Shown here: positions 1 to 8,934 of the stretch, one piece after another
Layout: every line of letters begins with the position of its first letter
Position numbering within the stretch: the stretch's first letter is position 1
Source: Paractinoplanes bogorensis
GTDB taxonomy: Bacteria; Actinomycetota; Actinomycetes; Mycobacteriales; Micromonosporaceae
Assembly: GCF_018829635.1 (NCBI RefSeq)
Contig: NZ_JAHKKG010000002.1
Coordinates: forward strand, 682,001 to 746,000
Reading direction: 5' to 3'
Length of the DNA stretch: 64,000 bases
Position numbers and translations under genes: made by a program
The notes under the pieces: model-generated
Databases searched by the model: none
Told to the model about the DNA's origin: nothing
What the model saw: the letters and a program-made list of their open reading frames with translations, nothing else

Positions 1-193
1 GCCGCAGCGCGATGATCCCGGACGCGCCCGGCACCACGGTGCGCGGCCGGGCGGCGTCGCTGGCACGCGCCACGGTGGCGTTGAGTGCGAGCATCCCGAT
101 CAGGGCAACTGCGACAGCCCACCCGGCGCGGCGCAGGTGGCCGGCGACCGTAGAGTCACCGCGAGTGTCTTTACGATCTCTCTTGGTAGTCAC
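1..193 (-). CDS. N-terminal fragment of a membrane-anchored or exported protein (runs off the window)
   Basis: Reading the minus strand from a GTG at 191-193 gives 64 codons without a stop up to the window edge. The first 21 residues are basic and polar (TTKRDRKDTR). A hydrophobic segment follows (residues about 26-44, WAVAVALIGMLALNATVARA), ending in an Ala-x-Ala-like stretch. This looks like a signal peptide or single membrane anchor. The rest lies outside the window, so no function can be assigned. The Shine-Dalgarno match is poor, so the exact start is uncertain. Confidence 0.5.
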   Translation of the reverse strand, partial: MTTKRDRKDTRGDSTVAGHLRRAGWAVAVALIGMLALNATVARASDAARPRTVVPGASGIIALR

Positions 194-259
194 TCCGGCA
201 CGGTAACGACCCTGCGTACGGGATTTTCGCGCTCTTGACCGGGGTTCATCCGGCCGGGG

Positions 260-1963
260 TCATTTGGTGTAAGTGAAGTATTTCCAGGCGCCGGCTGTCG
301 TGTAATTGAGGCTGTCGCCGGACGTGCCGGTGACGTAGTCGGCGCGTACCCGGAACTTCTTGCCGACCTTGGCCCCGGTGACGAACGTGAAAGACGCCTT
401 GCCGGCCGAGCTGAGCTTGGTGTCCCGCCCCGACCACAGCACCCACTTGCTGCCCGACCACACCTCGATGGTGGTGCGCACCTTGCGGTTCGTGGCCGCG
501 GTCATGGTCTGGGTGACGAGCGGGTCGGCCGACGACCGGAAGTACTGGTACGACAGCGTGCCCATCTTCGCGGTCTTGTAGTGCCGGGTCAGCGCCGTGC
601 TGGCGCTCACTCGCGTACGCGCGTAGGCGATCACCGAACGGGCCTGGTACCCGGCGTCACCGGTGAACTTGGCGACGATGTTCGTAGTGCGGGTCAGCTT
701 GAAGGTGGTGCTGACCTTGCCCGCCTTGTCGGCCGTGGCCCGCTTGAGCAGCCGGTTCGGCTGGTCGGTGCCGGCCGGGTCGGCCCAGATCTCGACGACC
801 CGGTTGGTGGCGGTCTTCCCCAGTGTCGCGGTGAAGGTCGCGGTCGTCCCGTACGCGTAGACGGCGCTCGGCGTGAGCGTCAGCGACGGCGTCAGAAGCG
901 GGGCCGGTACGTCCTTGGTGGGCTCCTCGACCACGTACAGCGAGCTCTCGCCGAGCGTCGAGACCGTGAGAGCGGCCAGGCGCGCGCCACCCGGTTCCCA
1001 GGCCATGCCGGACAGTCCGCCGCCGGCGCTCAGCTCCATGACCCGCGTGTGCGTGGTCGAGCCGGCCGGAACGAACTGGACGCTGACCGAGTAGGGACCC
1101 CCGTTGGCGGTCGCGAACCAGCCGTTCGAGGCGACGTCCAGCGCGACCGAACTGTTCATCGCCTTGTTGCCGGTGACCGCCAGATCGGTCGCCGACAGGT
1201 ACGCGATGCCCTTCTCACCGGCCACCATCAAGGTGGCGCCGTCCGCGGTGAACCGCAGGTCGCGGAAGTTGATCACGTAATCGAAGTTGAGATTGCTCCG
1301 GTACGCGATCTGGCGCTCGGTCGTCCCGGACGTGTCGAACAGCGCGATCGCACCGCTCGTGATGCCCGGCCCGGTGGTCACCGCGAGCAGGTTCGGGTTG
1401 GTCGGGCTGACCGCGATCAGCAGGTCGTTCATGCCCTCCCACGGATTGAGGTCTTCGAACTCGTGCGCCCGGGCCTCGCCGGTGGCCAGATCGAGAACAC
1501 CGAAAACGCCACCCCGTGCGGCGTACCAGAGGCGGCTGCCGGCCCGCACGAGCTCGGTCGGACTGCCGTACACCGGAAAGGTCTTGATCTCGGCCAGGGT
1601 GTCGGCTCGCAGCGCCACGATCGACGCCTCGTCGCGCACCGCCGCATAGACGGTGTTCGAGTCGGCCGACAGCGCCAGCCCGTTGACCTGGGTCAGCCCG
1701 GTGGCCGTGGCCGCGGTCGTGCCGTCGTAGTTCAGCGCGACGACTTTCCCGGCGCTGGGGTCGGAGACCAGCACGCGCCGGTGCGCCTTGTCGACGATCA
1801 CCCGGTCGACCGAGGTGAACTTCGCCGTCGTCTTGCGCGCGGGCGGCGCCGTCACCTGGACCGGGACCGTTTCCGCGGTGGCGGTGCCGGTCACGACGTA
1901 GAACAGGGTGCCGGTTACCCCGGCGAGCACGGTGGCCGCGATGACGGCACGGGCGGATTTCAC
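260..1963 (-). CDS. Secreted beta-propeller (YncE/WD40-like) protein with C-terminal Ig-like domains
   Basis: This 567-residue protein has an N-terminal export signal (residues about 1-30, MKSARAVIAATVLAGVTG then a hydrophobic run). Residues about 45-350 repeat short blocks of the type 'VLVSDPSAGKVVALNYDGT', 'NTVYAAVRDEASIVALRADT' and 'LAVTTGPGITSGAIALFD', which is the pattern of a surface beta-propeller of the YncE or lactonase-like type. Residues about 355-455 (LTPSAVYAYGTTATFTATL...KFTGDAGYQ) look like a bacterial Ig-like module, and the last 100 residues form another beta-rich module. Families of this kind are extracellular and usually bind ligands or surfaces. No catalytic motif is visible. 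It is divergent from the next secreted protein (start 2074), so the two may share a promoter region. Confidence 0.8.
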   Translation of the reverse strand: MKSARAVIAATVLAGVTGTLFYVVTGTATAETVPVQVTAPPARKTTAKFTSVDRVIVDKAHRRVLVSDPSAGKVVALNYDGTTAATATGLTQVNGLALSADSNTVYAAVRDEASIVALRADTLAEIKTFPVYGSPTELVRAGSRLWYAARGGVFGVLDLATGEARAHEFEDLNPWEGMNDLLIAVSPTNPNLLAVTTGPGITSGAIALFDTSGTTERQIAYRSNLNFDYVINFRDLRFTADGATLMVAGEKGIAYLSATDLAVTGNKAMNSSVALDVASNGWFATANGGPYSVSVQFVPAGSTTHTRVMELSAGGGLSGMAWEPGGARLAALTVSTLGESSLYVVEEPTKDVPAPLLTPSLTLTPSAVYAYGTTATFTATLGKTATNRVVEIWADPAGTDQPNRLLKRATADKAGKVSTTFKLTRTTNIVAKFTGDAGYQARSVIAYARTRVSASTALTRHYKTAKMGTLSYQYFRSSADPLVTQTMTAATNRKVRTTIEVWSGSKWVLWSGRDTKLSSAGKASFTFVTGAKVGKKFRVRADYVTGTSGDSLNYTTAGAWKYFTYTK

Positions 1964-2073
1964 GCGCGGAGTATAGGGGGCCGTATGGGGCGGTGCAGAA
2001 ATTGTCGTACGCCTATGTCATGCTCCCGGCATTCGGGCCGCAACGAGGCCCATCGATCCGCACGGGGGAACGC

Positions 2074-4533
2074 ATGCACAGGCGTGTGTTGTCACTCTTA
2101 CTCGCTTCTACGCTCACGCTCGGGGCCGTGGGCCTCGGCGCCGCACCGGCCTTCGCCACCGACGGCGGTCCGGGCGACCTCACCACGGCCGACCAGGCGT
2201 GTGTCACCACGTCGCCCGGCCCCTATCTGAGCCCCATGCGCCTCAACGACGCCCACGCCGTCGCGCTCGAGGGCAGGTACGACACCTCGGTCTGGGGCGC
2301 GGAACCGACCGCCGACTTCCAGGTCTGGGACACCGCCCACCCCGACCAGCCGCAGGACTGGAGCGAGCGCGCCGGGGCGTTGAACGGCACGGTCCGGGTC
2401 CAGCTCGAAGACGAGGACCGCCAGCTGGACGGCGTTACGTACGCCTGGAAGGTCCGAGTGCTCAACGCCTCGGACGCCTCGCCGTGGAGTGACACCTGCT
2501 ACTACACGGTCGACCGCGACGGTGGCCCGGCGCCGGCCGTCTCCACGGACGACTTCCCGGCCGGCGACACCCCCGTCGGCGAGATCGGAGTCGCCGGCTC
2601 GTTCACCTTCACGCCGGCCGCCGACGACACGGTCCGCTACATCTGGTCGGTCTGGGACGGCGTCGACTCCGGCTCCACCACCGGCGATCAGACCGTCCCG
2701 GCCTCCCCGACCGGCGGCCCGGTCACGGTCAGCTGGAAGCCACGCACGTCGGGCCCCACCGGGCTGACGGTCTACGCGATCGACCGCGCCGGCAACTACT
2801 CGGACCGGCAGCACTACGACTTCACGGTGCGCGAGACGCGGCCCAGCGTCTTCTCGGCGGCCTACCAGGACAACTCGGGCTACGGCGACCTGAAATACAA
2901 CGTCGGCGTTCCGGGCGAGTTCGAGTTCTCGTCCAACGTCGGTGACACGTCGTCCTTCACCTGGCACATCGACGAAGACGGCCCGTCGGGCAGCACCGAC
3001 GCCGACGCTGACGGCAAGGCCACCGTGATGATCGCGCCGACCAGGGCCGGGCGTCAGACCCTTTACGTACGCGCGATCACCCGCGACGGTGTGCCACACC
3101 CGGAGCAGGCCTACCGGTTCTACGTCGACAATGGACCCCTGGTCACCGGCGACATCAATCGGGGCGTGGTCCGCGGGTCCTCGCTCAATTTCCACCTCGC
3201 GCCACGGACCAGCGACGTGACGTCGTACGTCCACTGGGACGTCGACTACAACTCCGCCGATGGGCCCAAGACCACCATCCCGGCCCGAGCCGACGGCACG
3301 GCCGACCTGACCTGGGCCGCCGACAACAGCAACGAGAGCACACGCGGCGTACGCGTGCAGGCGCGCAGCGCCGACGGCTCGCTGTCCGAGCCGCGCTGGC
3401 TGGGGATCTACGTCGACGGAGCCCGCCCTCAGGTCACCCGCACCGGCGGTGAGCTGGTCGGCACGACCGCAACGATCAAGGCACGCACCGAGATGGTGAA
3501 CCCCACGGAGTACGAGGCAGTCCTCAACCGCGACCCCGCGACCAAGCAGGTCGTGCCGGCGGCGGCCGACGGCACCGCGACGTTCGAGTTCCCGGTGACC
3601 AAGGCCGAATACACCTATGTCACCGTGATCGCGCGCAACGCCGCCGGCGTGCACACCGACGAGGGCAGCACCTCCTGGTCGGTGACCAACGGCCCGGTGA
3701 TCACGTCGACCGACTTCCCGGCGAGCGGCGGAGGCCACATGACCCCCGGCACGTTCACCCTGAAGGCCCGGCAGGCGGGGGCGACCAGGTTCGTCTACTC
3801 GATCAGCAGCGCCGGCATCTACGACGTCGAGGTCCCGGTCGGTGCCGACGGCACGGCCACCGTGGCGTGGACGCCGAAGAACTCAGGCTACTTCGACCTG
3901 ACCGCGACGAGCCGGACGGCGAGCGGCGCCCGCTCGACCGAGTCCCGCTACGAGTTCTTCATCCAGGCCGATCCCGTGACGGTCACCGCGGTGTCGCCCA
4001 CCACGGTGCCGACCGGCGGCGTCCGCACGCTCACCATCACCGGCTCGGGCTTCCACACCGGCAACTACGCCTACGTCTACCCGTCCGACGGCAGCTACGC
4101 GGCCGGCACGATCACCGCGGTGTCCGCCGACCGCAAGACCCTCACGATCACGGTCGACCTGACCGGCGCCGCACCCGGCCCGGTGACGGTGGGCGTCCAG
4201 CCCGACGGCTACAACCCGTCGGTCAAGCTCATGAACGCCTTCACGATCGTCGCCCAGCCTTCGCTCAAGGTGGTCACCAAGCCCACCATCACCGGCGCGG
4301 CAAAGGTCGGCACCCGTCTGAAGGCGTCAACCGGCACGTGGAACCCGAAGGCGACAACCTTCACCTACCAGTGGTCAGCCGCCGGCGAGCCGATCAGCGA
4401 CGCGACCGCCGCCACCTACCGCATCCGCCCCGCCGACCTGGGCAAGAAACTGACGGTCGCGGTGACCGCCACCAAGCCCGGCTACACCGCAACAACCGCC
4501 AAGTCAGCCCCCACCCCCAGGGTCACCAAGTAG
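2074..4533 (+). CDS. Large secreted multi-domain Ig-like/IPT-TIG protein
   Basis: The start is the ATG at 2074, preceded by a GGGGGAA ribosome site, giving 819 residues. A classical signal peptide (RRVLSLLLASTLTLGAVGL...AAPAFA) covers residues 1 to about 27. The mature part is a chain of about 100-residue beta-sandwich repeats that carry recurring 'GxAxVxWxPxxxGxxxLxVxAxxRxG' patterns. An IPT/TIG-like module follows (VTAVSPTTVPTGGVRTLTITG). The last 85 residues (TKPTITGAAKVGTRLKAS...YQWSAAGEPI) are the Ig-like repeat common at the C-terminus of actinobacterial exoproteins. No enzyme motif or sortase signal is seen. A surface, adhesive or matrix role is inferred. Confidence 0.85.
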   Translation: MHRRVLSLLLASTLTLGAVGLGAAPAFATDGGPGDLTTADQACVTTSPGPYLSPMRLNDAHAVALEGRYDTSVWGAEPTADFQVWDTAHPDQPQDWSERAGALNGTVRVQLEDEDRQLDGVTYAWKVRVLNASDASPWSDTCYYTVDRDGGPAPAVSTDDFPAGDTPVGEIGVAGSFTFTPAADDTVRYIWSVWDGVDSGSTTGDQTVPASPTGGPVTVSWKPRTSGPTGLTVYAIDRAGNYSDRQHYDFTVRETRPSVFSAAYQDNSGYGDLKYNVGVPGEFEFSSNVGDTSSFTWHIDEDGPSGSTDADADGKATVMIAPTRAGRQTLYVRAITRDGVPHPEQAYRFYVDNGPLVTGDINRGVVRGSSLNFHLAPRTSDVTSYVHWDVDYNSADGPKTTIPARADGTADLTWAADNSNESTRGVRVQARSADGSLSEPRWLGIYVDGARPQVTRTGGELVGTTATIKARTEMVNPTEYEAVLNRDPATKQVVPAAADGTATFEFPVTKAEYTYVTVIARNAAGVHTDEGSTSWSVTNGPVITSTDFPASGGGHMTPGTFTLKARQAGATRFVYSISSAGIYDVEVPVGADGTATVAWTPKNSGYFDLTATSRTASGARSTESRYEFFIQADPVTVTAVSPTTVPTGGVRTLTITGSGFHTGNYAYVYPSDGSYAAGTITAVSADRKTLTITVDLTGAAPGPVTVGVQPDGYNPSVKLMNAFTIVAQPSLKVVTKPTITGAAKVGTRLKASTGTWNPKATTFTYQWSAAGEPISDATAATYRIRPADLGKKLTVAVTATKPGYTATTAKSAPTPRVTK

Positions 4534-4544
4534 TCAGTTCCGCG

Positions 4545-4566
4545 GCCGCCCCACCTCCGGGGCGGC
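4545..4566 (+). terminator. Hairpin after the secreted Ig-like protein
   Basis: GCCGCCCC (4545-4552) pairs perfectly with GGGGCGGC (4559-4566) around a 6-nt loop, starting 12 nt after the stop codon at 4533. There is no U-tract, which is common for actinobacterial terminators. Confidence 0.55.
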
Positions 4567-4731
4567 AGCGGCCCGCCCGGCAACGCCTGCAGCCGGCCGA
4601 GTCGGTCGCCTGCGCCCGCTTCAAATGTCCCGATTTGCTGGTTACGCTCAGGCGGCGGAAGAGGCCCGCGCCCGGCCGTCAATCCGACGCGGACCCCTTC
4701 TCTGGTAAGACGGCTCCATCTAGGTCAACGC

Positions 4732-4857
4732 CTAGGTGGGGCCGCAGCCGTTGAGGGCTGTTACCAGCCCCGCGACGGCGGTCACCAGAGTGGCGACGCC
4801 GTACACCCACCTCAACACGCGGTCACGGCGTTGAGGCGTTTCGGCCTGTCGTGTCAC
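4732..4857 (-). CDS. Orphan 41-residue single-span membrane peptide
   Basis: The start is the GTG at 4855-4857. It is chosen because a near-perfect ribosome site (AAGGAGGTGAA, minus strand, within 4861-4871) lies 7 nt upstream. The 41-residue product has a charged N-terminus (TRQAETPQRRDRVLR) and one hydrophobic helix (residues about 17-36, WVYGVATLVTAVAGLVTALN), and ends GCGPT. The open frame extends upstream to 5112, but that extension has low-GC, unbiased codon use and is unlikely to be translated. I do not recognise a family. The shape (basic head, one helix, short tail) would fit a small membrane regulator, a holin-like or toxin peptide, or a stress peptide. It lies downstream of the SARP gene on the same strand, across a 476-bp gap. 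Confidence 0.55.
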   Translation of the reverse strand: MTRQAETPQRRDRVLRWVYGVATLVTAVAGLVTALNGCGPT

Positions 4858-5333
4858 TACTTCACCTCCTTCCCGGCACTTCTGCGCGGCCGAGCCGACG
4901 CCGTCCGCGCGCGAGCCTTGGCAACATGTTGAGGAAGATTCGTCATGTTTTAAAGGCATCTGTGGTGTTATGCGCATAAAAAGCGAAAACGCAGGAGCCG
5001 AATTACTCACAGTCTCGAAACCTGAACAGTTCACTACCGAAGCGCGCGCTTCTGATTGGCGGACCGCATCGATTGGCAGCTCTTTGGGTAGCGACTCCGG
5101 AGCGCGCTTCACAGTTCGGAGATTGGCCCTGAACAGGGGATTTACCCAGCGAGACGATTCCTCGAGACGGCATCGAATCGCCGATGAAAGGGAATCGGCC
5201 CTCTATAAACTCCCGGTATGCCTGACCTTGTCGTGACGAAGGCGAGACCGACCGGCAGCTTCCACCGCCGATCGGTCTCGTCGTCGTTGGACACGTCGGC
5301 GGAGTGGCAGGCCCGGCGGCCTGACCAGGAGCG
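4858..5333. other. 476-bp gene-free, lower-GC intergenic patch
   Basis: Between the 41-residue peptide gene and the end of the SARP gene no convincing gene is visible on either strand. The stretch 4920-5215 is clearly AT-richer than its surroundings, with runs such as CATAAAAAGCGAAAACG and CTATAAACTCCC. It contains the palindrome CAACATGTTG (4922-4931). Weak open frames here lack ribosome sites and actinobacterial third-position GC. It probably holds the promoter and leader of the small peptide gene, plus the SARP terminator at 5243-5280. Confidence 0.6.
5243..5280 (-). terminator. Hairpin after the SARP regulator gene
   Basis: CGAGACCGACCGGC (5243-5256) pairs with GCCGATCGGTCTCG (5267-5280) with 13 of 14 matches and a 10-nt loop. 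It lies 54 nt beyond the stop codon of the minus-strand SARP gene. Confidence 0.6.
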
Positions 5334-8057
5334 CTATTGGGCCAGCTCGGCGTCCAGGCGCTGGGCGGCCAGCGGGTCGACGGTGCGCAGCAGGGTCACC
5401 GCCTGGCGCCAGACCCGCCGGGCGTCCTCCTCGCGGCCGAACGCGCGGTACGCGTGCCCCATGTTGTCCAACGTGGAGGCCTCGCCGTGGCGGTCCTCGA
5501 TCTCCTGGGAGAGTGCCAGCGACGTCATGTAACACGCGAACGCCTCGTCGAAGTCGCCGAGACCGACGTGGCACAGGCCGAGGCTGTCCCAGGCGTTGGC
5601 CTGGCCGAAACGGTCACCGCTCTCCTGGTGGATCTCCAGGGCCTGCCGGCACAGCCGTACGCCCTCGGCGTGCTCGCCCAGCTTGGCCAGGTTGAAGCCG
5701 AGGGAGTTGAGCGCGCTCGCCCGCCCGTCCCGGTTGCCGGCCGCGGTGAACCCCTCGAGCGCGGCCCGCCCGTGGGTCAGCGCCACCCGCAGCTCGTTCC
5801 GGTAGGCGGCGACGCGCCCCAGCCCGCGGTGGGCCTGGGCCTGCCCCTGCGGGTCGCCGAGCGCGGTGAACTCGTCGAGCGCGACGGTCAGTTCGGCGTG
5901 CGCCTCGTCGTAGCGGTTGAGCCGGATCAACGCGATGCCCAGCAGTCGCCGCGCGTGGGCCCCGGCCGCCCGGTCACCCAGCGCTGCCGCGGCCTCGATC
6001 GCGATCCGCTGGACGGCCAGCCATTCCTGGTAGGAGCCCCGGCGATGGGCGTAGGTGGTCAGCGACCAGGCCAACTGCCAGGCGGGCCGGTGGCGGCCCG
6101 ACTCGGAAGCGGCCACGACGAGCGGATGCAGGGCCGGCCACTCGGCGTCGAACCAGGCTCGGGCGCCAAGATCGCCGCCGATCGGCGCGCGGGTGACACC
6201 GACGGCGGTCATCGGCAGGTCGAGGGCCCGGCGGACCGGGCCGAGCTTCCCGTCGGCGTCGGCCGCGGCCAGGACATAGTGGTTCAGCAGGCGGTCCAGC
6301 GCGGCGTCCCGGTCATCGTCGGCGAGCATTTCCATCCCGTACGCCCGCAGAAGGTCATGGGCCGACCACCGGCCGGGCGTGGACTCGGCGATCATGTGGG
6401 CCCGGGTCAGCTCGGCCAGCCGCTGCCGCACCAGCTCCGGCGGCTCCCCGGCCAGGCTGGCCGCCGCGGCGAGGCCGATGTCGGCGCCGGGGTGCAGGCT
6501 GAGCAGCCGGAAGAGCCGGGCCGCGCCGGCGCCGAGTGCGCGATACGAGCACCAGAAGACCGTCCGTACGTCAACGGCAGGGTCGTCGGTAGCGAGCACG
6601 CCGAGCGCGTCGCGGGCCTCGCGCAGCTCGTCGGCGAGCACTCGCAAAGGGCGCGTTCCGGCGTGTGCGGCGGCGATGGCCAGCGCCAGCGGCAGACCGG
6701 AGCAGGCGGCGGTGATGTCGCGGGCCGCTTCCGGTTCCCGGGCCACCGGGCGTACACCCAACCGTTCGCTGAGCAGGGCGGTGCCGTCGTCGGTCGAGAA
6801 CGGCTCGACCGCCAGCCGGTGCGCACCCTGCGCCACGACGAGCCCGTCCAGGCGGCGACGGCTGGTGACGAGCACCAGTGAGCCCGAGCCGGCGGGCAGC
6901 AGCGGGCGCACCTGGTCGACCGAGGCCGCGTCGTCCAGCAGCACCAGCATCCTGCGGTCGGCCAGCATCCCCCGGTACAGGGCGGTCCGCGCGTCGAGGC
7001 CGGCCGGGATCGACGCGCGCGACACCCCGAGCGTCTCGAGCAGCCCGCCGACCGCCTCGGCCGGGTCCACCGGTGGCGCCGTGGGGTGGAAGCCGCGCAG
7101 TCCGGCGAACAGCTGACCGTCGGGATACATCCGGCGTACGCGGTGGGCCCAGTGGACGGCCAGCGTGGTCTTGCCCACCCCGGGCATGCCGGGCAGCACG
7201 ACCACGGTCGTCCCGATCCCGGCGTCACGTCCGCGGCGGGCCACGTCGTCCAGCCACGTCAGGTGCTCGGTGCGGCCGACGAACCCGCGAACGGCGCCGG
7301 GCAGGTGCGCCGGTTCGGCCGCCTCGCGCAGCAGCGAGACGTGCAGGGCGGACAGGTCGGAGCCGGGGCTGGTGCCCAACTCGTCGGCGAGGCGGCGGCG
7401 CGTGGTCTCGTACCGGTCGAGTGCCTCGCTGGTGCGTCCGTCGGCGGCGAGCGCTCGCATCAGCACCTCGACCGGCGGTTCGGACAGCGGGAAGTCGTCC
7501 ACGACGCGGGCCAGCGCGTCGATCACCTCGGCCGGGCGCCCGCAGCGTACGGACGCGTCGGCCCACCCCACGGTCGCCTCGACGACGTTGAGCCGGAGCC
7601 GCTCGCGGGTCCGCTCGGCCCACGAGCCGGTGAGCCCGGAGAGCGGTTCTCCGCGCCACAGGTCCAGCGCCGCACGCCAGCGGGCCGCCCGTTCCGCGGC
7701 GTCCCCGGCCTCGCGGGCCAGGGCGATCAGCTGCTCGAACCGGTGCAGGTCGACCTGCAGCGGGTCGGCGTCGATGCGGTACGCACCGTCATGGCGTACG
7801 AGATCGGTCCGGGTCTGATCGAGCAGCCGCCGGATCCGGGTCACGTGGGTGTGCAGGGTCCGCCGGGCCTGTGCGGGTGGCTCGTCGCCCCAGACCCGCT
7901 CGATGAGCCGCTCGACCGGAACCGGCCGACCGGCGTCGACGAGCAGAGCCGCGAGGACGAGGTGCTGCTGCGGCCGCACCGGCGGACCGAGCAGGCGCCC
8001 GCCGTAGCGGATCTCGACCGGCCCCAGGACCCGGAACTGCGCACCGCTCTCGTCCAT
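5334..8057 (-). CDS. SARP-family transcriptional regulator with NB-ARC ATPase and TPR domains (AfsR-like)
   Basis: The domain order is an OmpR-type winged helix (residues about 8-85, FRVLGPVEIRYGG...), a BTAD (about 95-240), an NB-ARC P-loop domain and C-terminal TPRs (about 690-890). NB-ARC motifs are intact: Walker A GMPGVGKTT (about residue 289), Walker B RMLVLLDDA (about 367) and GLPLALAIAAAHAG (about 455). The architecture is that of large SARP activators of secondary metabolism, where ATP binding and TPR contacts gate DNA binding. The start at ATG 8057 (MDESGAQ) gives 907 residues and begins just before the winged helix. Upstream ATGs at 8087 and 8129 are also open and have equally weak ribosome sites. 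It is divergent from a small secreted protein (8150), a likely local target. No biosynthetic cluster lies beside it. Confidence 0.9.
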   Translation of the reverse strand: MDESGAQFRVLGPVEIRYGGRLLGPPVRPQQHLVLAALLVDAGRPVPVERLIERVWGDEPPAQARRTLHTHVTRIRRLLDQTRTDLVRHDGAYRIDADPLQVDLHRFEQLIALAREAGDAAERAARWRAALDLWRGEPLSGLTGSWAERTRERLRLNVVEATVGWADASVRCGRPAEVIDALARVVDDFPLSEPPVEVLMRALAADGRTSEALDRYETTRRRLADELGTSPGSDLSALHVSLLREAAEPAHLPGAVRGFVGRTEHLTWLDDVARRGRDAGIGTTVVVLPGMPGVGKTTLAVHWAHRVRRMYPDGQLFAGLRGFHPTAPPVDPAEAVGGLLETLGVSRASIPAGLDARTALYRGMLADRRMLVLLDDAASVDQVRPLLPAGSGSLVLVTSRRRLDGLVVAQGAHRLAVEPFSTDDGTALLSERLGVRPVAREPEAARDITAACSGLPLALAIAAAHAGTRPLRVLADELREARDALGVLATDDPAVDVRTVFWCSYRALGAGAARLFRLLSLHPGADIGLAAAASLAGEPPELVRQRLAELTRAHMIAESTPGRWSAHDLLRAYGMEMLADDDRDAALDRLLNHYVLAAADADGKLGPVRRALDLPMTAVGVTRAPIGGDLGARAWFDAEWPALHPLVVAASESGRHRPAWQLAWSLTTYAHRRGSYQEWLAVQRIAIEAAAALGDRAAGAHARRLLGIALIRLNRYDEAHAELTVALDEFTALGDPQGQAQAHRGLGRVAAYRNELRVALTHGRAALEGFTAAGNRDGRASALNSLGFNLAKLGEHAEGVRLCRQALEIHQESGDRFGQANAWDSLGLCHVGLGDFDEAFACYMTSLALSQEIEDRHGEASTLDNMGHAYRAFGREEDARRVWRQAVTLLRTVDPLAAQRLDAELAQ

Positions 8058-8149
8058 CGACAGCCATCGTCGCAACGCTGTCAACATTCCGGCCCACACC
8101 GGTGCGGCACGCTGCCCGGGATCGCACACCCCCGTACAGGAGGACCGAC

Positions 8150-8533
8150 ATGAAACGACTCCGTGCCCTGCGTGCCGCGGCGGCCGCGACCATCGCCACC
8201 GCCGCGCTCAGCCTGGGCGTGGCCGCGCCGGCCCACGCCGCGAACGTCGAGTGGCGCTGCCAGAACTACAGCGACTACCACGTCTGCGAGACCTACACCG
8301 GAGCCGCCCTGTACGACAGCGGCTACGCCGGCATCTCGGCCGTGGGCAACTCGTGGGAGGTCGTGAACGTGCCGCGCAACGGGTTCACGCTCTACGTGCG
8401 CGTGTGGCCGACCCAGGGCCGCCCGTCGATCGACTACCCGGCAAGCCAGGACGGCCGCGTGCTGTCATACGGCATCTACGCCATCCAGATCGTCGTCTCC
8501 GGCCACGAGACGAGCAACCGGATCTTCATCTGA
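8150..8533 (+). CDS. Small secreted protein of unknown function
   Basis: The ATG at 8150 follows a strong CAGGAGGAC ribosome site. The 127-residue product has a signal peptide (residues 1 to about 31, ending APAHA|ANVEW). The mature part is about 96 residues with two cysteines near its N-terminus (RCQNYSDYHVCET), probably a disulfide, and many Tyr, Gly and Val residues suggesting a small beta-fold. I do not recognise a family. It starts 92 bp from the SARP regulator in the opposite direction, so regulation by that protein is plausible but inferred. Confidence 0.8.
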   Translation: MKRLRALRAAAAATIATAALSLGVAAPAHAANVEWRCQNYSDYHVCETYTGAALYDSGYAGISAVGNSWEVVNVPRNGFTLYVRVWPTQGRPSIDYPASQDGRVLSYGIYAIQIVVSGHETSNRIFI

Positions 8534-8554
8534 GCCACCGGACACCGGAAGCAG

Positions 8555-8590
8555 AAAGGCCTGAACCGCGTTTCCACGGTTCAGGCCTTT
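8555..8590 (+). terminator. Strong rho-independent terminator
   Basis: AAAGGCCTGAACCG (8555-8568) pairs perfectly with CGGTTCAGGCCTTT (8577-8590) over 14 bp with an 8-nt loop. It ends the small secreted protein gene. It also precedes the minus-strand tRNA genes and could act in both directions. Confidence 0.85.
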
Positions 8591-8600
8591 CCTAATGCTG

Positions 8601-8673
8601 TGCGCCCGAAGGGACTCGAACCCCTAACCTTCTGATCCGTAGTCAGATGCTCTATCCATTGAGCTACGGGCGC
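8601..8673 (-). tRNA. tRNA-Arg (anticodon ACG)
   Basis: Seventy-three nucleotides on the minus strand fold as a standard cloverleaf. The acceptor GCGCCCG pairs with CGGGCGC with discriminator A. The anticodon stem-loop CTGACTACGGATCAG carries ACG, and the T-arm is GGGGTTCGAGTCCCT. CCA is not encoded. Confidence 0.95.
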
Positions 8674-8709
8674 TCAGTGCGTTGCCAGCATACACACTGG
8701 CTCTGCACG

Positions 8710-8800
8710 CGGAGACTCCGGGATTCGAACCCGGGAGGGGCTATAAAACCCCAACCGCATTAGCAGTGCGGCGCCATAGACCAGACTAGGCGAAGTCTCC
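8710..8800 (-). tRNA. tRNA-Ser (anticodon GCT)
   Basis: Ninety-one nucleotides on the minus strand. The acceptor GGAGACT pairs with AGTCTCC with discriminator G. The anticodon loop CTGCTAA carries GCT. A long variable arm (GGGGTTTTATAGCCCC) is typical of tRNA-Ser. CCA is not encoded. It lies 36 nt upstream of tRNA-Arg on the same strand, so co-transcription is likely. Confidence 0.95.
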
Positions 8801-8934
8801 CCGGCGGCCCGTGAAGGCCACCGACGGTTGAGGATACCGGACCCGTTCGGCGCCGCACAAAGAGGTTGGCAACCCGCGGGTCGGACCCGTCTCCAACAGG
8901 TGAAATGTCGCCGCTAGGGATAGGCTGCGGCAGC

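Noticed and set aside
2098..3738. A 546-codon minus-strand frame within the secreted Ig-like gene
   Set aside because: Typical high-GC shadow. The plus-strand product has a signal peptide and domains.
4970..5236. An 88-codon plus-strand frame in the low-GC patch
   Set aside because: No ribosome site, no third-position GC bias and no recognisable motif.
8601..8800. tRNA-associated integrated element
   Set aside because: No integrase, direct repeat of the tRNA end or change in composition is seen beside the two tRNAs.
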